DNA of 64,000 nucleotides from Pedobacter sp. Leaf170 (GTDB taxonomy: Bacteria > Bacteroidota > Bacteroidia > Sphingobacteriales > Sphingobacteriaceae), in NCBI RefSeq assembly GCF_920984665.1, contig NZ_CAKLBP010000002.1, positions 762,351-826,350 of the forward strand. The letters are read 5' to 3'. Below the pieces are notes generated by a model. It made no database searches. It had not been told where the DNA came from and saw only the letters and a list, made by a program, of their open reading frames with translations. Positions 60,143-64,000 of this stretch are shown piece after piece; within the stretch, counting starts at the first letter, position 1; each line of letters begins with the position of its first letter. A program made the translations under genes and the position numbers.

Positions 60143-60174
60143 TTACAATTCAGGATAAAAACCTGACAGGTTGT

Positions 60175-61716
60175 ATGCAAAAAGATATCGAAATTACCCT
60201 GCTCCCACATCAGGTTGAGCAAGTTGAGGCCATCAATCAAAAGCTCGAAGAAGCCTTAAAAATACCACAAAAGCGCATTCATGGCTTCGAAATTCTGAAA
60301 AGATCAATAGATGCAAGGTCTCGAAAAGTTATCTACCGTCTTCAAATAAAAGTTTATATCGATGAAATTCCTCAGGTAGAAATTCATGAGGTTAACTATC
60401 AAAATGTCAGTAATGCTAAGCCCGTTTTAATTATTGGCGCTGGTCCGGCCGGATTATTTGCCGCTTTGCAATGCATCGAAAATGGCTTAAAACCAATAAT
60501 TATCGAAAGAGGTAAAGATGTTAAACAGCGTAGAAGAGATTTAGCCGCAATTAATAAACAAGGCGTTGTAAATACCGAATCTAATTACTGCTACGGCGAA
60601 GGTGGTGCCGGCACCTACTCAGATGGTAAATTATATACCCGCTCTAACAAACGGGGTGATATAAATAAGGTATTACAAGTTTTTGTAGATCACGGTGCCG
60701 AAAAAGATATTATTGTGGATGCAAGACCACACATTGGCACAAATAAATTGCCACATATCATCACATCTATAAAAGACACTATTTTAAATGCTGGTGGAGA
60801 AGTGATGTTCGATAGCCAGATGACAGATATACTCATTGAATTTGGTAAAATAAAAGGCATAGAAATAAATTTTGAAGATAAATTACATGCAGATAACATC
60901 ATCCTGGCAACCGGTCATTCGGCCAGAGATGTGTACGAATTGCTGCACAGCAAAAATATTTTAATAGAAGCAAAGCCATTTGCCTTAGGCGTACGTATAG
61001 AGCACCCGCAACAAATTATCGATTCAGCACAATACCATTGCGATACACGCTCCGAGTTTTTACCGCCCGCCTATTATAGTTTAGTAGAGCAAGTTGGCGC
61101 TCGTGGAGTATTTTCTTTCTGTATGTGTCCGGGTGGTATAATTGCACCTTGCGCCACAGGCGAAAATGAAATTGTTGTGAATGGCTGGTCGCCTTCTAAA
61201 AGAAATAATCCCTACGCTAATTCTGGTACTGTTGTTCAGGTAACTTTAAATGATGTTCTGGGATATGATCCTTTACGCATGCTAAATTTCCAATCAGAGA
61301 TAGAAAAACTGGCGTTCGAAGCCGGTGGCGGAAATTTGGTTGCCCCAGCACAGCGAATGATGGATTTTGTAAATAATAAACTATCAATCGATTTGCCTAA
61401 AAATTCATATCTCCCCGGTACAAAAAGTGTTATGCTCGATAATATTTTACCCGCTTTCGTTTCAGATAGTTTAAAATCTGCCTTGCCATTGTTCGGCAAA
61501 AAGATAAAAGGCTATTATACCAACGAAGCCATTTTGGTTGGTGTAGAAAGTCGTACTTCATCACCTGTTCGCATTCCTCGTGATAAGGAAACTTATCAGC
61601 ATCCGCAAATTAAAGGTTTATATCCTTGCGCAGAAGGCGCTGGCTATGCTGGCGGAATCGTATCTGCCGCAATCGATGGTATAAATTGTGCAAACGCCAT
61701 TTTGAATGCAAAATAG
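60175..61716 (+). CDS. FAD-dependent dehydrogenase (COG2509-type)
   Basis: 513 residues from the ATG at 60175. The frame is open back to 60019, but that overlaps lemA. An N-terminal ~75-residue alpha/beta domain (EITLLPHQVEQVEAINQKL, FEILKRSIDARSRKVIYRLQ) precedes the FAD-binding domain: ILIIGAGPAGLFAALQCIEN, then ERGKDVKQRRRDLAAIN, and the GEGGAGTYSDGKLYTRSNK signature. C-terminal EGAGYAGGIVSAAIDGINCA closes the Rossmann fold. Members are often called NAD(P)/FAD-dependent oxidoreductases. The substrate is unknown. Followed by a DinB gene 33 bp away. Confidence 0.88.
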   Translation: MQKDIEITLLPHQVEQVEAINQKLEEALKIPQKRIHGFEILKRSIDARSRKVIYRLQIKVYIDEIPQVEIHEVNYQNVSNAKPVLIIGAGPAGLFAALQCIENGLKPIIIERGKDVKQRRRDLAAINKQGVVNTESNYCYGEGGAGTYSDGKLYTRSNKRGDINKVLQVFVDHGAEKDIIVDARPHIGTNKLPHIITSIKDTILNAGGEVMFDSQMTDILIEFGKIKGIEINFEDKLHADNIILATGHSARDVYELLHSKNILIEAKPFALGVRIEHPQQIIDSAQYHCDTRSEFLPPAYYSLVEQVGARGVFSFCMCPGGIIAPCATGENEIVVNGWSPSKRNNPYANSGTVVQVTLNDVLGYDPLRMLNFQSEIEKLAFEAGGGNLVAPAQRMMDFVNNKLSIDLPKNSYLPGTKSVMLDNILPAFVSDSLKSALPLFGKKIKGYYTNEAILVGVESRTSSPVRIPRDKETYQHPQIKGLYPCAEGAGYAGGIVSAAIDGINCANAILNAK

Positions 61717-61749
61717 CAAACATTAAATATTTTAACTTGTTCTTAAGCT

Positions 61750-62217
61750 ATGTTTGATATCACCAATGAAATAAAAAAATCTTTTAATGGGGATGCCTGG
61801 CATGGAAATCATGTTATGCAAACGCTAAACAATGTCGAACCCGAAAAAGCATTTCAACATTTTATTCCAGATGCACATTCCATTGCCGAAATCGCATTGC
61901 ATTTAACCGCGTGGACAGAAGAAGTTTCATCCAGATTGAATGGAAATTTAGCTCTGGAACCAGAAATGGGCGATTGGCCACCAGTTCAGGAAAAATCTCC
62001 ACAGGCATGGGAAAAAATTATTGTAAATTTTAAAATTGCGAATGAAGAATTGATTCGAATTTGTGAAAATATAAAACCCAATGATTGGAATAATAAAACA
62101 ATTGACGAAAGAAATGCGGCTTTAGGAACAGGAGTTACAAATGCAGTATTATTAAATGGTTTGGTTCAGCACCACGCTTACCACTCCGGACAAATTGCTA
62201 TTCTCTCAAAATTTTAG
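61750..62217 (+). CDS. DinB/YfiT-family metal-binding protein
   Basis: 155 residues, four-helix bundle. Metal-binding histidines are visible: H51 (IALHLTAW) and H141, H142 and H145 in QHHAYHSGQIAIL. Family members are putative metal-dependent thiol transferases or hydrolases. Three bases before the next gene, likely one operon. Confidence 0.8.
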   Translation: MFDITNEIKKSFNGDAWHGNHVMQTLNNVEPEKAFQHFIPDAHSIAEIALHLTAWTEEVSSRLNGNLALEPEMGDWPPVQEKSPQAWEKIIVNFKIANEELIRICENIKPNDWNNKTIDERNAALGTGVTNAVLLNGLVQHHAYHSGQIAILSKF

Positions 62218-62220
62218 TTT

Positions 62221-62580
62221 ATGAAAAAGACACTCATTATCGGAGCCTCAACAGATCCCTCACGCTACGCTTATAAAGCGGCACACATGCTCACCAGGTT
62301 TAACCACCAAATAGTTAATATCGGTATAAAACGCGGCGAAGTTGCAGGCGTAGAAATCGAAAAACAAGGCCAAACTCATCCAGATATAGACACCATTACA
62401 TTATATATCGGCCCTGCCTTACAACCACAATACTATCATTATATTATTGATACCAAGCCAAAGCGTGTGATTTTCAATCCCGGTACAGAAAATTATGAGT
62501 TCGAAAAACTTTTAGATCAACACAATATCGAGCCAATGAGAGCTTGTACTTTAGTGCTTTTAAGTACCGGACAGTATTAG
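62221..62580 (+). CDS. CoA-binding domain protein (YccU-like)
   Basis: 119 residues, one Rossmann-type CoA-binding domain: KTLIIGASTDPSRYAYKAAH, RGEVAGVEIEKQGQTHPDID, and PKRVIFNPGTENYEFEKL. A cysteine near the end (MRACTLVLLSTG) is conserved in the family. Three bases after the DinB gene. Function unknown. Confidence 0.85.
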   Translation: MKKTLIIGASTDPSRYAYKAAHMLTRFNHQIVNIGIKRGEVAGVEIEKQGQTHPDIDTITLYIGPALQPQYYHYIIDTKPKRVIFNPGTENYEFEKLLDQHNIEPMRACTLVLLSTGQY

Positions 62581-62689
62581 CCAAATTTCCAAAATCAATA
62601 TTCAATTATCAAAAGCAGGGCCTGTATAACTTAAATGTTCTTATCTGCTTTATAGGTTAAGACATAATTAATATCTTTTTTTGAAAAGC

Positions 62690-62800
62690 AAGTTCCTGTT
62701 TTCCAATTAAAGTTCGTCCCGTTCTGCATTTCAAATCCTCGGTTCGCTGCGCTTTCCCTGCGGGTTTTTCATTCCGCCCGGGTTTATTTTACGTCTGTCC
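62690..62800. other. GC-rich intergenic tract
   Basis: AGTTCGTCCCGTTCTGC through CCGCCCGGGTTTATT: a GC-rich stretch with short inverted words (CTGCGGG / CCCGGG) in the 1.4-kb gene-free tail of the window. No frame or RNA gene signature seen. Possibly a dispersed-repeat copy. Confidence 0.35.
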
Positions 62801-62940
62801 GTTTTCCAATCAGTAGTTAGTATATAGTATTTAGTATCGAGTATCAAGACATGGAGCTTACACCCGCTACTTAGATGACCTTAGATTCCTTAGATTGTGG
62901 ATTTAGTCTTTTATTAAGTGCTAACGATATACATCTTAAA

Positions 62941-63059
62941 CTTAGCTGCCTTAGGTGGTGAAAACTTATGCATTAAGCTTTAAAATCTTTTTCAATCTGC
63001 GCTATTTTATCTGCGAACATCAGCGGGAGACGATAGGCACCTTGCAATCACCTGCAACC
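62941..63059. repeat. ~120-bp direct repeat, copy 1 of 3
   Basis: Begins CTTAGCTGCCTTAGGTGGTG and ends about AATCACCTGCAACC. The centre contains TTTTCAATCTGCGCTATTTT and ATCTGCGAACATCAGCGGGA. The preceding ~100 bp (GGAGCTTACACCCGCTACTTAG) also has a counterpart before copy 2. Confidence 0.9.
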
Positions 63060-63235
63060 ATCAACCTAAAACAGATTTATAACTTAGATGACCTTAGATG
63101 GTAAACTAGTCTTAGTGGATAGGTTCTTACTATGTAGTATTAAGTACTTAGGCATGGAGCTTATACTCGCTACTTACATGTCCTTAATTACTTATATGTA
63201 CAAACTATTCCCTTAAAATCTATTTTTTAAAATAA

Positions 63236-63354
63236 CTTAGCTGCCTTAGTTGGTGAAAACTTATGCATTAAGCTTTAAAATCTTTTTCAATCTGCGCTAT
63301 TTTATCTGCGAACATCAGCGGGAAAGATAGGCGCCTATGCAATCACCGGTAAAC
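63236..63354. repeat. ~120-bp direct repeat, copy 2 of 3
   Basis: Begins CTTAGCTGCCTTAGTTGGTG, 295 bp after copy 1, and ends CACCGGTAAAC. Nearly identical to copies 1 and 3 in its first ~90 bp. Includes GGCGCCTATGC, which is absent from copy 1. Confidence 0.92.
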
Positions 63355-63442
63355 TAAAACCGACTTACAACGTAGATGAACTTAAATCCTTATTTGTACA
63401 AACTGTTCCCTTAAAATCTATTTTTAAAATAACTTAAGTGAC

Positions 63443-63562
63443 CTTAGCTGTCTTAGGTGGTGAAAACTTATACATTAAGCTTTAAAATCCTTTTCAATCT
63501 GCGATAATTTTATCTGCGAACATCAGCGGGAAAGATAGGCGCCTATGCAATCACCGGTAACC
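63443..63562. repeat. ~120-bp direct repeat, copy 3 of 3
   Basis: Begins CTTAGCTGTCTTAGGTGGTG, 207 bp after copy 2, and ends CACCGGTAACC. Copies 2 and 3 are closer to each other than to copy 1. The last copy ends ~130 bp before the first tandem promoter. Confidence 0.92.
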
Positions 63563-63694
63563 CTGAACAATCAATTTACCACAGAAACCCGCCTTAAACA
63601 AACCACGTCCTGAAAAAGTTTGCTTACGCCAATAATTTTTCTCCCTGAAATCCATGCAGTTACCACTGTCCATCCAAATAAAAGCGGCCCTGGC

Positions 63695-63725
63695 TTTGTG
63701 CAAGCGGATAATTTTCCTACTTTTG
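63695..63725 (+). promoter_or_regulatory. Tandem promoter P1
   Basis: TTTG (63695-63698), exactly 19 bp, TACTTTTG (63718-63725): a full consensus match. The initial RNA, GCATCCCGCTTCGGAGGAAGG, holds a CCG-CTT-CGG hairpin. Confidence 0.9.
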
Positions 63726-63797
63726 CATCCCGCTTCGGAGGAAGGGGAAAAGGTTGAAAAGATGAAATAAGGTTGCCGGAATTATTTTCAAATAAAA

Positions 63798-63828
63798 TTT
63801 GGTGATTGAGAAAAGTTTTCTACTTTTG
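63798..63828 (+). promoter_or_regulatory. Tandem promoter P2
   Basis: TTTG (63798-63801), exactly 19 bp, TACTTTTG (63821-63828). Start-site region GCAACCCGCTTCGGAAGGA is nearly the same as in P1, 103 bp away. Confidence 0.9.
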
Positions 63829-63922
63829 CAACCCGCTTCGGAAGGAATCGGAGCTCTGAAAAGAGCGATATTGAAAGAGGGATTAAGAAGAAAAAGGCGA
63901 CGAAGAAATAAAATTTATTTTA

Positions 63923-63953
63923 TTTGGAAGTTAAAAAAAGATTCTTACCTTTG
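63923..63953 (+). promoter_or_regulatory. Tandem promoter P3
   Basis: TTTG (63923-63926), exactly 19 bp, TACCTTTG (63946-63953), then GCACTCCCAACCGAAAGGAAGG. Nothing coding follows before the window ends, so the transcript's gene is downstream, most likely an rRNA operon. Confidence 0.88.
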
Positions 63954-64000
63954 CACTCCCAACCGAAAGGAAGGGTAAAAAAATCAGAACGGCGGATGTC

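Noticed and set aside
60019..60174. Extended N-terminus of the FAD dehydrogenase
   Set aside because: The extension overlaps lemA and the TACCTTTG element. The conserved domain begins right after the ATG at 60175.
63954..64000. Start of 16S rRNA within the window
   Set aside because: The expected AGAGTTTGATC start is not present. Only the promoter and leader are inside the window.

Overview
The window comes from a low-GC member of the Bacteroidetes, most likely a Pedobacter-like member of the Sphingobacteriaceae. The evidence is: promoters of the TTTG-N19-TAnnTTTG type (four exact copies seen), almost no Shine-Dalgarno sequences, a type IX secretion C-terminal sorting domain beside a PorP/SprF protein, TonB receptors with a carboxypeptidase-regulatory-like N-terminus, DUF2807 adhesin heads, L36 and S4 without zinc ligands, and short degenerate intergenic palindromes. 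No IS element, prophage, CRISPR array, tRNA or complete rRNA gene was found. Species assignment is inference.

Layout. 1-1.7 kb: end of the str operon (fusA C-terminal part, rpsJ, terminator). 1.7-12.9 kb: a block of unrelated genes on both strands lying between rpsJ and rplC. It holds small disordered proteins around an orphan NarL-type response regulator, a dGTPase, a collagen-like/T9SS surface locus, a prephenate dehydrogenase of the fungal TYR1 type, and a TauE/SafE-DUF1634 pair. 13.0-28.4 kb: the S10-spc-alpha ribosomal cluster, rplC to rplQ, complete with secY, map, infA, rpmJ and rpoA. It has its own exact promoter and many hairpins in its gaps, two of which look like intrinsic terminators.

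28.4-36.7 kb: a secreted beta-sandwich protein, a GMC oxidoreductase with its Tat-type small subunit, a METTL25-like methyltransferase, DoxX, the RlmD-type rRNA methyltransferase, and a GIN-domain adhesin. 36.9-41.5 kb: a phosphoribosyltransferase, then a carotenoid tailoring run (acyltransferase, glycosyltransferase, CruF-like hydratase, ispH, CrtW-like ketolase). Together these predict a keto-carotenoid glycoside ester. 41.6-46.2 kb: a TonB receptor directly coupled to hemH, convergent with waaA. 46.3-50.9 kb: a nucleotide-sugar operon (UDP-glucose to UDP-glucuronate to UDP-xylose, galE) ending in a PHP-type tyrosine phosphatase.

50.9-57.6 kb: a MacB-type permease, an A-type Fe-S carrier, an acyl-CoA mutase large subunit without a B12 domain, and dnaA, with a possible origin upstream of dnaA. 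57.1-62.6 kb: a NUDIX hydrolase, a LemA-TPM-TPM operon, an FAD dehydrogenase, DinB and CoA-binding proteins. 62.6-64.0 kb carries no genes. It holds three copies of a ~120-bp repeat followed by three tandem exact promoters pointing out of the window, most simply the promoter array of an rRNA operon just downstream.

The most interesting items are the triple promoter array with its repeats, the eukaryote-like prephenate dehydrogenase, the predicted carotenoid glycoside-ester cluster, the split ribosomal cluster with internal terminators, the collagen-like T9SS locus, and the Cys-rich GMC/Tat pair. I did not see a clearly undescribed defence or mobile system.
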